Shown: positions 1 to 10,059 of the stretch, piece by piece | Layout: every line of letters begins with the position of its first letter | Numbering within the stretch: position 1 is the stretch's first letter | NCBI GenBank assembly: GCA_023935145.1 | Contig: CM043705.1 | Span: 20,568,001-20,632,000 of the forward strand | Origin: Bretschneidera sinensis | Lineage: Eukaryota; Streptophyta; Magnoliopsida; Brassicales; Akaniaceae | Direction: 5' to 3' | DNA: 64,000 nucleotides | Translations under genes and position numbers: made by a program | The notes under the pieces: model-generated | The model's database searches: none | Told to the model about the DNA's origin: nothing | What the model saw: the letters and a program-made list of their open reading frames with translations, nothing else

Positions 1-573
1 TCCACCTCGTCCGTTACATTCTACTAAACGGACGTGACAGTAAATTCGTATCATCCGTTACCTAAGTTATCTACTTTTTTTACCTTAAAACCACTAAGTT
101 ATATACTTTTTGAGTTTGCAACCCCTCGAGTTTGTAACCGATGATCTTAAATGGATTTCATTTATTCTCACAAGTTACATTCTACCAAACGGACGTGACA
201 GTAAACCCACCTCGTCCGTTACCTAAGCTATCTACTTTTTTTTACTTTAAAACCGCTAAATTATATACTTTTTGAGTCCGAAACCTCTCGATTTTGTAAC
301 CAGTGATCCAAAATGGATTATGCTTGTTCTCACAAGTTACATTCTACCAAATGGATGAGATGGTAAACCCGCCTCATCCATTACCTAAGTTATCTAATTT
401 TTTGCCTTAAAGCCGCTAAGTTATATACTTTTTGAGTCCAAAACCTCTCGGGTTTGTAACCAGTGATCTGAAATGGTTTCTTTTTGTTCCTACAAGTTAT
501 ATTCTACTAAACAGATGTGACAATAAACTTGCCTCGTCTGTTGCCTAAGTTATCTACTTTTTTACCTTAAAGC
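1..573. repeat. 161-bp tandem repeat, about 3.5 copies
   Basis: The motif CCTAAGTTATCTAC recurs at about 61, 222, 384 and 544, giving a period of 160-162 bp. Each unit also holds a TTATATACTTTTTGAGT stretch and a CGGACGTGACAGTAAA stretch. The copies differ by scattered substitutions, so the array is not recent. It runs off the left edge of the window and stops where the 640-bp repeat begins. No coding potential is seen. It could be a satellite or the internal repeats of a transposon end. Confidence 0.85.
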
Positions 574-1212
574 CGTCACAGTTGGTAACTAATAATGTAA
601 AAAAGTTCAATGTGTTTTACTTATATCGGGTCGTGTGGTAGGATCCGCCCTAGAACCTCTCGGGATCAATATCTGTTGAAATATCTACTCCATGGACTCG
701 AGACGTTAATGTATGTCATCCACCCCAGCGTTCGCTCGTGCCAACTATGACTAAAGCTCCTCAATTCTTGACCTATCATCATCCATTCATTGTTGAATCA
801 CGTTGACATCACAATAGGTCTAAACTGTGATGCAGTGGATCTGACGGAGGAACTATTGCTACCCAAAAAGCTGGTAGCGAAGGGGCAATTGTCTATCATG
901 CTCCCAAATCCCTATAATCTCCCCGTCTTCAGCCAACCTAATGCATGCAACCACTCAACGATGTCAATCTCAGGCTGTGAGGATGCTTAAATCTGGCCAC
1001 CACTCTTATCTTAAACAAGTTGGTCATATGTTTCCTACATTACAAACAAATGTATACGACTAATAATTTCTTTCCAAACTATATTAAAACCAACAATTGC
1101 TTTGCATATAAGTAAAAATTTCATTTTATACATACCATCGTGTCCCTGGACTTGTTCTTGACGTAATCACCTATCCTTAATTGGTGCTAGTGCATCCTAT
1201 CAAACACCTCAA
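574..1212. repeat. 640-bp dispersed repeat, copy 1
   Basis: This stretch is closely matched by 2349-2988 in the same orientation, with substitutions and small indels. Read on the minus strand near 690-780, it gives a broken peptide (I-E-E-L-stop-S-stop-L-A-R) in which stops stand where Gln codons are likely. That resembles the coiled-coil tail of Ptta/En-Spm plant transposases, so a decayed CACTA fragment is plausible but not proven. The small plus-strand ORF at 790-990 is not conserved in copy 2 and is not called. Confidence 0.75.
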
Positions 1213-1525
1213 GGGGGTATTAAGGAGTTTTTATAAATTTTTATTTCGTGGGTTGACATTTGTCCAAAATTTTCACGCTTGACTAACAGGTTCAGTAACG
1301 GAGGTATATTTTTGTAATGTTACTAACAAACCTGAGATATTAAATAGTAATTTCCAATACCACAAGTATGTTTCTGTAATTAACTCATAAACTTAGGTAT
1401 GAAATTATAATTTATCCAATTAAATAATATAACTAAATATTAGTAAAAACAATATATAATATATAAAATATAGTAAATTATAGTAAATACATATAAATAT
1501 AAGACATAAACTTAATGGTGACTTA
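1213..1525. repeat. AT-rich dispersed repeat, inverted partner at 6341-6480
   Basis: About 1290-1430 is similar, in reverse complement, to 6341-6480. Shared blocks include ATTTCATACCTRAGTTT, GAAACATAC and TATTGGAAAT. The sequence resembles the AGTAAATTACA-type termini of Mutator-like MITEs, such as the one at 56158. No genes are seen. Confidence 0.55.
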
Positions 1526-1656
1526 GGCCATGTTTGGGTCATCATTAAAGTTAACTTAAAGCAAGTTAATTTAAATGGGTTCAAGATAAATTTTGCCTTG
1601 AACCCATTTAAGTTAACTTGCTTTAAGTTAATTTAAATGACAACCCAAACATGACT
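1526..1656. mobile_element. Tourist-like foldback MITE
   Basis: Two inverted arms of about 58 bp (roughly 1527-1584 and 1598-1655) are separated by a loop of about a dozen bases, so the element folds into one hairpin. The termini read GGCCATGTTTGGG and, inverted, AGTCATGTTTGGG. TTA flanks both sides (1523-1525 and 1657-1659), matching the 3-bp TWA target duplications of PIF/Harbinger-derived Tourist MITEs. The family assignment rests on terminus and target duplication only. Confidence 0.75.
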
Positions 1657-2348
1657 TTAAGAGTAAATGAACAAGCATGTAGACAATCTATTCGAGAATC
1701 AAGATGAGTTAAGAAATGTGAAAATATATGAAGCCATGAACCACGTCAGCACGTGAAAGGAAAACCCAAATTGTAAATGCTTTGCAACTTTGTTTTCTCA
1801 TGCAGTCATGCTCAGACACATGCATGGATAGATAGAGATTTACAACAAAATTATCTTTTTCCTATGATTAAACAAGAAAAGCTAAAATTTATGAATACGC
1901 ACCCATGAACTCTCAGGATGCCTAACATCAATGTCCTCTTCTTTGACCTTTCTTATTTTCTTATCGTTTTTGTTTTTATTTTCATAAAACACTCATTTCC
2001 CAAGTGCCCAATATTTTGTTTCGACAAGATTTTTGGTGATAAAAAATTGTAACAACTGAGAAAAATAAATATGTATATTCAGGACATAAAATAAATAAGA
2101 TCCTTTAATTAGGTAGCTTAAAATTTAATTAAAAGTTAGCTTCACATTTTGGTATTTCATTATAAAAAGGCAAGTAACAAAATGGCATTAGGGTTTTATG
2201 TTATGAGTATTAAGTTGAAAGAGAAAATGATATTCTTCCTAGTTCTCTTGAATTCTCAGAGCTGATCCTGAGTCACATCAATGACCTAAAAGTGACCTTT
2301 TTTTTCCATGTAAACTTGAAGCACAACATATAAAGCAATGTTCAAAGG
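1657..2348. other. AT-rich intergenic DNA, nothing recognised
   Basis: AT-rich sequence between the MITE and the second copy of the 640-bp repeat. No ORF, RNA gene or repeat could be supported here. Confidence 0.5.
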
Positions 2349-2988
2349 CGTCACGATTGGTAACTAATAATGTAAAAAAGTTCAATGTGTTTTACTTACA
2401 TCGGATCCTGTGGTAGGATCTGCCCTAGAACCTCTCGGGATCAACATCTGTTGAAATATCTGCTCCATGGACTCGAGACATTAATGCCTGTCATCCGCCC
2501 TAGCGTTCACTCGTGCCAACTGTGACTGAAGCTCCTCAATTCTTGAACTATCATCATCCATTCATTGTTGAATCACGCTGACATTAACAACAGGTCAAAA
2601 CTGTGATGCAGTGGATCTGACGGAAGAACTATTGCTACCTAGAGAGCTGGTAGCGAAGGGGCGACCGTCTATCATGCCCCCAAATCCCTATAATCTCCCC
2701 TTCTTCAGACAACCTAATGCATGCAACCACTCAATGATGTCAATTTCAGGCTGTGAGGATGTTTAAATTTGGCCACCACTCTTATCTCAAACATGCTGGT
2801 CATACGTTTCTCACATTACAAACAAATGTATATGATTAATAATTTCTTTCCAAACTATATTAAAACCAACAATTGTTTTTCATATAAGTAAAAAATTCAT
2901 TTTATACATACCATCGTGTCCCTGGACTTGTTCTTGACGTAATCACCTATCCCTAATTGGCACTAGTGCATCCTATCAAACACCTCAA
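2349..2988. repeat. 640-bp dispersed repeat, copy 2
   Basis: Direct repeat of 574-1212, from GTCAC(A/G)..TTGGTAACTAATAATG to CAAACACCTCAA. Both copies end at the same CACCTCAA, which suggests a true element boundary. Unlike copy 1, it is not preceded by the 161-bp tandem repeat. Confidence 0.75.
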
Positions 2989-3034
2989 CAGGTGTGGCAT
3001 CTCTGCTCGACTTTTGGGACTTCACATTACAATT

Positions 3035-3769
3035 TGTTAGGAAAAGTGGATTTATTTAATTTTAATTATGATAAAACAATGTTTTAACAGTGCTGATAGT
3101 TTTACCTAAGTGTTTTTAACTGCATCTAAGCATCCAACTCAAAAACAAGACGCATTACAAGAATAAGGTAGAAGAGATCGTATTTGAGAGATACTCGAAA
3201 GAAGACCAAAGACCTAGAATAGGTTCTAAGGTAGTTAAGATTTGTAAATCTCTACTTGCAACTATTTAACTTTTCTTTATAGCTCATTTATAAACAAAGT
3301 AATTTGACAAAAACATATTTGACTAAAAAAACCTTTGAAAACAGAAAAATTTGGGTTCAAGGCATTCAGTCGACTAAATGAAGGACATAAAGTTTCCTTC
3401 ATTCATTCAGTCGACTGAATGAACCATACAGTTGACTGAATAAGATATGGGCATTAAACACTTCCTTGTAACTTCCTTGTGGAAGAGATTATTTTAAGGT
3501 TTGGGCAACACCTATGAAGTTTCTCGACTATCATTAGTGGATTACTTCAAGGAGGTTCCTTAAAGAGAGTGGACATAAGGTCGGAGTGATTCCGATGTTG
3601 CCGAACTACTATAAACGGAGTTTGCATATTCTCTTCCTTTATTCCTTTAAATTCAAGCAATTTATTTATTATTTGCTTTAATTGATTAAATTGTTAAAAC
3701 TTGTTTGTTAATTGCAAAAAAAATTTAAAACTCAATTCACCCCTTCTTGGGTTTATACCTTGGTCTACA
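3035..3769 (+). mobile_element. Solo LTR, probably Sirevirus-type copia
   Basis: A 735-bp segment starts TGTTAGG and ends TCTACA, flanked by AATT on both sides (3031-3034 and 3770-3773). Its 3' part carries the AATTCACCCCTTCTTGGGTT block common near the end of many plant copia LTRs. The middle has nested CAGTCGACTGAAT-type palindromes (about 3365-3445). No primer-binding site follows the right end and no second LTR is present, so it reads as a solo LTR. The boundaries depend on a short 4-bp target duplication. Confidence 0.55.
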
Positions 3770-3774
3770 AATTC

Positions 3775-5734
3775 CTTATGCATCATGCATGTTGATACAT
3801 GCTTTCTAACCATATAATCCAATTCCCTAATAGGTAGGGGGTCATAACCCATTCACGAATGTGTGATCGGTTTTGTAATTTGTAATTCCAAACTTGTTCT
3901 ATTAGGACTCGATTTCGATAGCATTTTTTTCTTAGTCCTCCAAGTACAAGACTTAAATTCATAGCTATATCTTGAGGAAGATAGGCCCGAATTTAGTGCA
4001 TACCTAGAGAACAATGAGAGTTGCAGCCGAAATCTAGTTGAAACAAAACAAGCTAGGAACTAGATTTGAAAAATCGATCACACATTCCTGAACTGTCCAC
4101 TCTGGACAATTCAATGATTATTTGAACACAAGCGTTCTCTTTGCAAACATATTAATTGATAAGCAATGGACGAGCATTCTAAGGTAAGATGCAATGCATG
4201 AATATATTCATTATATGCCATGATGCATGTATAGTATGCACATTTATAAGTAACCAAGCTCACATTTATAAGTACGGTATGCACATTTATGGTCAAACAT
4301 TTATTCGTGCCATTTTCACTGCTAGCTTAAGTATTAATAATTTAGAATATGTATAATAAAGTTTAAACTTGCTTAAACTTGAACTCCATCACTTTTCAAT
4401 AAACTAAGCTTGGTTTTGGAGCTTTTTATCTTTCTTAAACTTGAAATCTACCACTTTTCACTCTCTTTCTCTAAATGCTAGACTCATCAATTAATTATCT
4501 TCTCACAAATCTCAATCTCAACTCGTAAGTATAAACTAGATATATAGCCCATCCACTAATTTACATTAATTGTAGTCATCAAAAAGATATTAAAACTAAC
4601 TAATTTTATCAAAGTTATCAATCTTTCTTACTTCTTTTTTTCCTCTCTCTCTAGGTTTTATGTTTCTAATCTAATTTCAAGTGCCCTAATTAGGCTACTT
4701 AATTATTATAGAAGCTAGTCACTAGTGACATGGTACATTATCAACACAAAACAAACCTTCTGCTTAATCATATGTAGCGTAAGTATAGAACCAAGTGAGG
4801 AAAACTTTCCATGGATCTAAAAAAAAAATATTTTTTTTTTCATTTCTTTTACAATTGAACTATGTTCAAATTATCATACACGTTGCACTAGTGGTGATTT
4901 TTAATTAAATCACTAGTAACACGGTACAATACTTACTACCATTGATATTTTGTGGCTCTTTTTTTTTCCATTTTTCATGTTCCAAATATTTATAGCCAAT
5001 TGAGTTACACATGTCGTTAATAATCATTTTATATTTGATCATTTGCATTTAAATTTTGCATGTGACCTTATTTCTTCAATCTATACTTTTTTAATTAATT
5101 AAAGTTGGTTTTATCTTTTATTTAACTAGTGAAAATAATTTCTTATAGCTTAAGGATAGTGTGCATATCTTTCTTGATTAAATTGTCTACCCTCTTAATT
5201 ATCACCATTATAAAATTTCCTACTAGTATAAACCTTTCTAACTTACTCTTTTCTTGACTCACATTTATAACATGGATCATAAGTTCTCGCTTTCAAACTC
5301 TTGATTAAGTTTAAGTCACTTAAAATCAATCTCCTTCTTTTTCTTTTTAGTATAATTTAAAGCAGTCATTTCAAACATTTAAGGAGTTTTTAAAGCCCAG
5401 TTTAAAATGAGTGGTCAGTTTGGATACTTCTTAATATTTTCCTATGCAAAAACAACACTAAAACTACTGTGCTGATTAATTCACAAGGAAACTCTACCTA
5501 GAAAAAAATCCATGGACAGTTTCTTCAAACAAACAGAAGTTAGAGCAAAAAAAAAAAGATGGCACTTGGACTAGTAAATAGCAATCTCTACATCATTAAC
5601 AAAATGCAAGAATCAAGCCTTTCAAAGGTAGATGAACTTGCATGAACAATTTTACTGTATCATAAAGCAACTCAAATTAAAAACTTCGATTTTTACAAAT
5701 TACACTTGGCCTAAAATTTGGATTTTTACAAATT
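3775..5734. other. AT-rich intergenic region without recognised genes
   Basis: About 2 kb of AT-rich DNA. A CACTAGTRACAYGGTACA motif recurs at about 4713 and 4909, and a short ACATTTATAAGTA repeat is seen near 4240-4290. The 61-codon minus-strand ORF at 4111-4296 has no recognisable features. The last 50 bp (about 5685-5737) hold a small local duplication of TTTTTACAAATTACA that helps define the CACTA insertion site. Confidence 0.5.
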
Positions 5735-5737
5735 ACA

Positions 5738-6127
5738 CACTACAAAAAATGTAATATACTGACAGATGGTTATACTGACGAATTTAAAATACGTAAGTAT
5801 AGACATGCAATATTGATGGATTTTAAATCTGTTAGTATAAACTTCATTTACACTGTTGATTAAATATTCCGTCACTACAAATCATGTCTATACTAATGGA
5901 TTTACAATTCAGTGACTATAGCTCACATCTATACTGATGGATTAAAAATTTTGTCACTACAGGTCATGTTTATACTGATAGATTTACAATTCCGTCACTA
6001 CAGATCATGTCTATACTGACGGATTTATAATTTTGTCACTACAGGTCATGTCTATACTGACGGATCTTCAATTCCGTCACTATAGATCTTGTCTATACCA
6101 ACAGATATAAAAATCCATAAGTATAGA
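5738..6127. repeat. CACTA terminus with subterminal repeats (3' end)
   Basis: The terminal CACTACAAAAAA is followed by about seven imperfect units of roughly 50-55 bp, such as CTATACTGACGGATTT and CCGTCACTACAGRTCATG (clearest at 5869-6110). Subterminal repeats of this kind bind the element-encoded TNPA protein in En/Spm elements. Units alternate in orientation of the TACTGACGG motif. Confidence 0.8.
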
Positions 6128-6320
6128 CCAATGTGATATAGTAAATATGTTTAATAATTAACAAAAATAAGAATATAATTAAAAATTCATATAATACTAA
6201 ATATTTAAAAATGATATAATTAATTAATTAGCTAATATAATATAGTTAAGTATTTTAATATTATTGTAATACATATATAATATATATATATATGTAAATA
6301 ATAATTAACTACTATAACAT
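6128..6320. repeat. AT-rich direct repeat, left of the RING gene
   Basis: About 140 bp, including TACTAAATATTT and TAATATTATTRTARTACATA, is repeated in the same orientation at about 7425-7565. The two copies bracket the ATL67-like gene. They might mark an insertion or segment capture, but the copies have diverged. Confidence 0.6.
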
Positions 6321-6340
6321 AATAACAAATTAATATAAAA

Positions 6341-6480
6341 TAATTAAATAGAGTAAATTACAATTTCATACCTGAGTTTAGGGGGTAATTAAAGAAACAT
6401 ACATGTGATATTGGAAATGATGGTTTAATACCTGTCAGTAATACCTGTCAGAAAGTTGAACTCACAGAATTTGTTAAATC
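6341..6480. repeat. Dispersed repeat with Mutator-like AGTAAATTACA terminus
   Basis: Starts AGTAAATTACAATTTCATAC and matches the reverse complement of about 1290-1430. The start resembles the terminus of the 9-bp-TSD MITE at 56158. No matching inverted end was found downstream of the RING gene, so a Pack-MULE cannot be claimed. Confidence 0.5.
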
Positions 6481-6783
6481 CTAACAAAGCATGAGAAATG
6501 TCAACCTTGCCCCTCATTAAATTATCTTATCTAACCGACATGACAAATTCACTCTGCTTTCACTTTCTCTCTCTTCCCACACTTTCTTTCTTCTCCCTTC
6601 CATACTTAGAGAACTGAAAAACCCAATTTCAAACCCTAACCTAAAATCCCTAAATTCCTTAATCGTAATCACTGGCCCTAGAAGTCGAAATCATCAGGAG
6701 TTTTATATACAAAGTTTGATTGCTTAAATCATTTCAAGAATCTGGAATCGTTACCAAGTTCATTGCACTAGTTAGTTCTTTTG

Positions 6784-7347
6784 ATGTTAGTCGAATATGG
6801 TTACGGTTCCGAAAACCCAAATTCATTTGTCAATTTGATCGTGGTTTCAAAAACTATAACCCTTGATTTTAATCCAGTTCTTGTATTTTGTTCTTCCATG
6901 TGCTCCTCTCGCCGCTGCTCCACCACTCTTAACCCCACCACCACCACCACCAACGATGGAGGCATAATCCTACCTCACATCATATTCGTCGCTGAAGACG
7001 ACGATCAAGACACCATCGGAGATGAAAGCCTCATCGTGGGTCACGATCAATCTGTGATTAACTCTTACCCGAAATTTCAATTCTCCAAAGAATCTGTCGC
7101 TGGTGGTGGTGACAGTAACACGACTTGCTCGATCTGTTTGTGCGAGTACCAAGACATAGAGATGCTGAGGACGATGCGTAAGTGCAGGCATTACTTTCAC
7201 CCTTGTTGTATCAACTCGTGGCTCAAGCTCAATGGGTCTTGTCTCGTTTGTCGAAACTCGCTGCTGTCTACTCCACCCTCCACGCCCTTGTCGAAGGTCA
7301 TGACCTTATTGCAATACGCGGCAGATTGGAGGAGGGCTAGGAGGTGA
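6784..7347 (+). CDS. ATL67: ATL67-like RING-H2 E3 ubiquitin ligase, degraded N-terminus
   Basis: Single-exon ORF of 187 codons from the ATG at 6784. Residues about 60-75 read G-I-I-L-P-H-I-I-F-V-A-E-D-D, then S-Y-P-K-F, then a complete RING-H2 finger (about 114-156). Its C-x2-C, C-x-H, H-x2-C and C-x2-C ligands are all present and are followed by W-L-K-L-N-G-S-C. The C-terminus (STPLSKV..LLQYAADWRR) matches the short ATL66/67/68 group. Such proteins are membrane-anchored ligases that present substrates to an E2. Here the expected N-terminal transmembrane helix is not recognisable: the first 55 residues hold only a weak hydrophobic stretch. The gene lies inside the CACTA element, antisense to the transposase. 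It may be a captured, possibly non-functional copy. Confidence 0.7.
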   Translation: MLVEYGYGSENPNSFVNLIVVSKTITLDFNPVLVFCSSMCSSRRCSTTLNPTTTTTNDGGIILPHIIFVAEDDDQDTIGDESLIVGHDQSVINSYPKFQFSKESVAGGGDSNTTCSICLCEYQDIEMLRTMRKCRHYFHPCCINSWLKLNGSCLVCRNSLLSTPPSTPLSKVMTLLQYAADWRRARR

Positions 7348-7424
7348 TTTTTGGGTTTTTTTAGTTCTCTTTTATCTCTTGTGGACGATTTAGGTGTTTT
7401 CTATTTTTTTCTATGTTTTTTTAT

Positions 7425-7570
7425 TAATTATAGTAATAATTAATAAAAATGAATATATAATTAAATATAACTATATTACTAAATATTTGAAACTAATATA
7501 TAATTAAGTATTATAATATTATTATAGTACATATATAATATATAAATAATACTTATAAATACGTGTTAAG
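7425..7570. repeat. AT-rich direct repeat, right of the RING gene
   Basis: Partner of 6128-6320 in the same orientation. It lacks a short block present in the left copy but shares TACTAAATATTT and the TAATATTATTATAGTACATATA stretch. Confidence 0.6.
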
Positions 7571-7734
7571 GATGGGAGGAACATATCCCCACATACATAA
7601 TCATATTTAAAAAAACACTCATCTCTCTCTCTCTCTCACTCATATCATCTTCTTCCTTGCTGTCATTTAAAAAACACCCACGAGCTCCATCTTTTTCCTT
7701 CGTTGTTAGTCACCGTGCGCAGAGCCTCCCTAGT

Positions 7735-8166
7735 GCCACCACCATCTCCTCTTTACTTGCCCTTTCGCGAGTTCACGTCTGCCCACAGCATTGTTGTAGT
7801 TTCTTCTTGCCACCATGTAGATCGTGAGCCACCATCATATCTTCTCTTCCACACAAGCAGCTGTGATCTACATCGTGTCGCACCTCCTTCCTCGACGTAA
7901 GTCAATGCCATTGTAGGAGATCGAGAGTCGTTCGTCACCATGATGCTGTAGGTTGCGATATCAGAGACGCATCATTGCACTGTTGCAGGTGCAGACCATA
8001 TCCTCTCTACTTGCCCTTTCGCGAGTTCACATCTGCCCACAGTGTTGTTGTAGTTCCTTCTTGCCACCATGTAGATCGCGAGCCGCCATCCTATCTTCTC
8101 TTCCACATAAACAGCTGCTGTAACCAATCCATTTATGGTCCATGTTCAACCTTTGGCTGCCCATGA
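7735..8166 (+). repeat. 120-bp duplication with conserved reading frame
   Basis: The segments at about 7755-7865 and 8000-8112 are near-identical direct copies spaced 245 bp apart. Each contains TTGCCCTTTCGCGAGTTCAC and a C-rich tail. In both, one frame reads L-Y-L-P-F-R-E-F-T-S-A-H-S, then S-C-H-H-V-D-R-E-P-P-S-Y-L-L-F-H, inside ORFs of 65 and 63 codons (7703-7900 and 7975-8166). No known domain is recognised. It may be untranslated or pseudogene sequence. Confidence 0.55.
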
Positions 8167-8189
8167 ATCTTTTAACTGCCTCAACCTTT

Positions 8190-8499
8190 TGGCTGCCTTA
8201 GATTGTGGTAACAAATGTATGGAATACGAATGGATGTTCTTGATGGGAGAACAAGTATAAATACAGGTTTGTTCCCTAGACTCGGGACTACTCATTTTTT
8301 TCTTTCATACACCATCAAATTGGAGAGTTCTAAGAGTCTAGAAGAACCAATATCGAGAGAATAACAGATTATGTAAGTGAAATGCTTCAATGGCCGGAGG
8401 TATGTTTACGGTCCTTTTAATTCCGCATTTGATCTATATGCTATTTAAACTGTTTAGCATGTTTAGATTATATTTAAGTTTTATATTTGGTATCAGAGC
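8190..8499 (+). mobile_element. Decayed copia 5' LTR and primer-binding site
   Basis: TGGTATCAGAGC at 8488-8499 is the primer-binding site complementary to initiator tRNA-Met used by most plant copia elements. The preceding about 300 bp carries a TATA-like GTATAAATACAG near 8254 and should be the LTR. Its left end and terminal CA cannot be recognised and no 3' LTR is seen. Confidence 0.55.
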
Positions 8500-10059
8500 A
8501 TTGTTTTCCTCTGCCTTGAAGTATTAAGCAATTTGTAAAACTTTTGATTTATACCCAAAAAATAATTTGATTTCAAAGTTTGTTTTTTGAGAATTTTTTT
8601 ATGGAAAATAATGTTAGAAATCATTAGGAAATTTGATTTCTAGTATTTCTGAGTTTTAAAATCTTGCCTTGGTATCCTGGAATCCAAGATTTAGTTGGGT
8701 TTTGAAAACGAGTCAAAAACGAATCGGCTGAAGGTTGAAGACAACTGGTTTAGGAAAATATCTTGCAGTTTCCAAATTCGGTAATTTTCCAGAAATTATA
8801 TACATATATATATATATATATAAATATAATTTCTGGATATATATATATATATTTGGAAGTTCAGATTTTGGCCTAATTTTATGGGTTTTCACAATTTTGC
8901 ATATGATTTGTAATTATTTGCAAAAATAATGTTAATGAACCCCTAGGGTAGCCTAGTGGTAAGGGCAAATTTGGGACTATGTGGTAGGCACAGTCTTGGG
9001 TTCGATTCCCCTTGGGATCAAACTTTTGATTATTTTGCTCAAATTAAGACTATGCATATATACTATTTATGTTAGTTCTATATATGCAATTTGATTAAAT
9101 GCTCATATTTAGCATGATATTTTGTTTTTCAATTCATGCTTTTAGAATGAGTTCATTTTATGCAATGAATTAAATTAAGTGCATAATATTATGTTTAATT
9201 ATGCAATTTATGTTTTATTTATGAGAATTTTATTTATATATGATAACATATTATTAAGTTTAGATATTGTTAGATTATGTAAACTTAGGTTATTCTTATA
9301 AAACTTAATTTGTGCATAACACATTAAAGTTCATAATATATTAGTATGAACAATTAAGTTAAAATTATGAATAATTCATAAATAATTTGTAGTTGGCATA
9401 AGACAACATGATCTGGGACAATGCTCTGTCTAAGGATTCTGGTTTTTAATGAGGCTTTGTCCCGACCAATTATCCTAGGAGCACTCTTAGTGATTGCCTA
9501 TTATGTTACTTTGTAATTGTTCTTAGGCATTAAGTAGAGCCTAAAATATAGTAAATATAAATGTCTAGTGAACCATATAATTTTAAATATTTAAAGAGTA
9601 GCCATAACATCTTTAATTATATAAAAATTATATATTAAGTGGATTAGGATCACATAATGGACATTAATTGTAATTAATTATATAAATATAATAATTTTAC
9701 CCCACAAAGATTTTATTATGTTTATATAATTAATTAGGATAATATATTAAAATTAGTTTTTCTTAATTTACCTATAGGAGTTAGGAAGAATTAATTTAAT
9801 AGTTTTATCATAAAGTTTAAAGATAGAAAAACATCAAACTGTAATCATAATATACATTATGAATTTAGTAAAAATAGTTTGATAAAATCTATCATAAAGT
9901 ATAAAGAATCCTATTGAATTAAAAATTTAGCCCACAGGTAATTTTTAATGAAATTGATTCAATTTCAACGTGTTTTTACATTGGTAAAACATGCAATTTA
10001 GAAAATTAGACCTCAAATCTTGACATAAGCTTTTGGACTTTATGCAGTTACTCAACCCA
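8500..10059 (+). other. Copia leader between primer-binding site and gag
   Basis: About 1.5 kb of AT-rich untranslated leader, long for a copia element. It contains an AT dinucleotide run (8800-8852) and the SINE-like Pol III promoter at 8941-9022. Nothing else is recognised. The minus-strand ORF 9945-10142 has no support. Confidence 0.5.
8941..9022 (+). repeat. SINE-like RNA polymerase III promoter (A and B boxes)
   Basis: TAGCCTAGTGG at 8949-8959 fits the tRNA A box, and GGTTCGATTCC at 8999-9009 fits the B box, about 40 bp apart. This is the head of a tRNA-derived plant SINE. A tRNA cloverleaf is not intact, so it is not a tRNA gene. It lies in the long leader of the copia element. No clear target duplication or 3' tail was found. 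Confidence 0.65.

Noticed and set aside
6970..7200. 76-codon minus-strand ORF
   Set aside because: Antisense shadow of the RING-H2 gene.
6341..7425. Pack-MULE carrying the RING gene
   Set aside because: The left side resembles a Mutator-like terminus, but no matching inverted terminus or 9-bp target duplication was found on the right.
8941..9022. A tRNA gene
   Set aside because: A and B boxes are present but the acceptor, anticodon and T stems do not pair into a cloverleaf, so a SINE-like sequence is the better reading.
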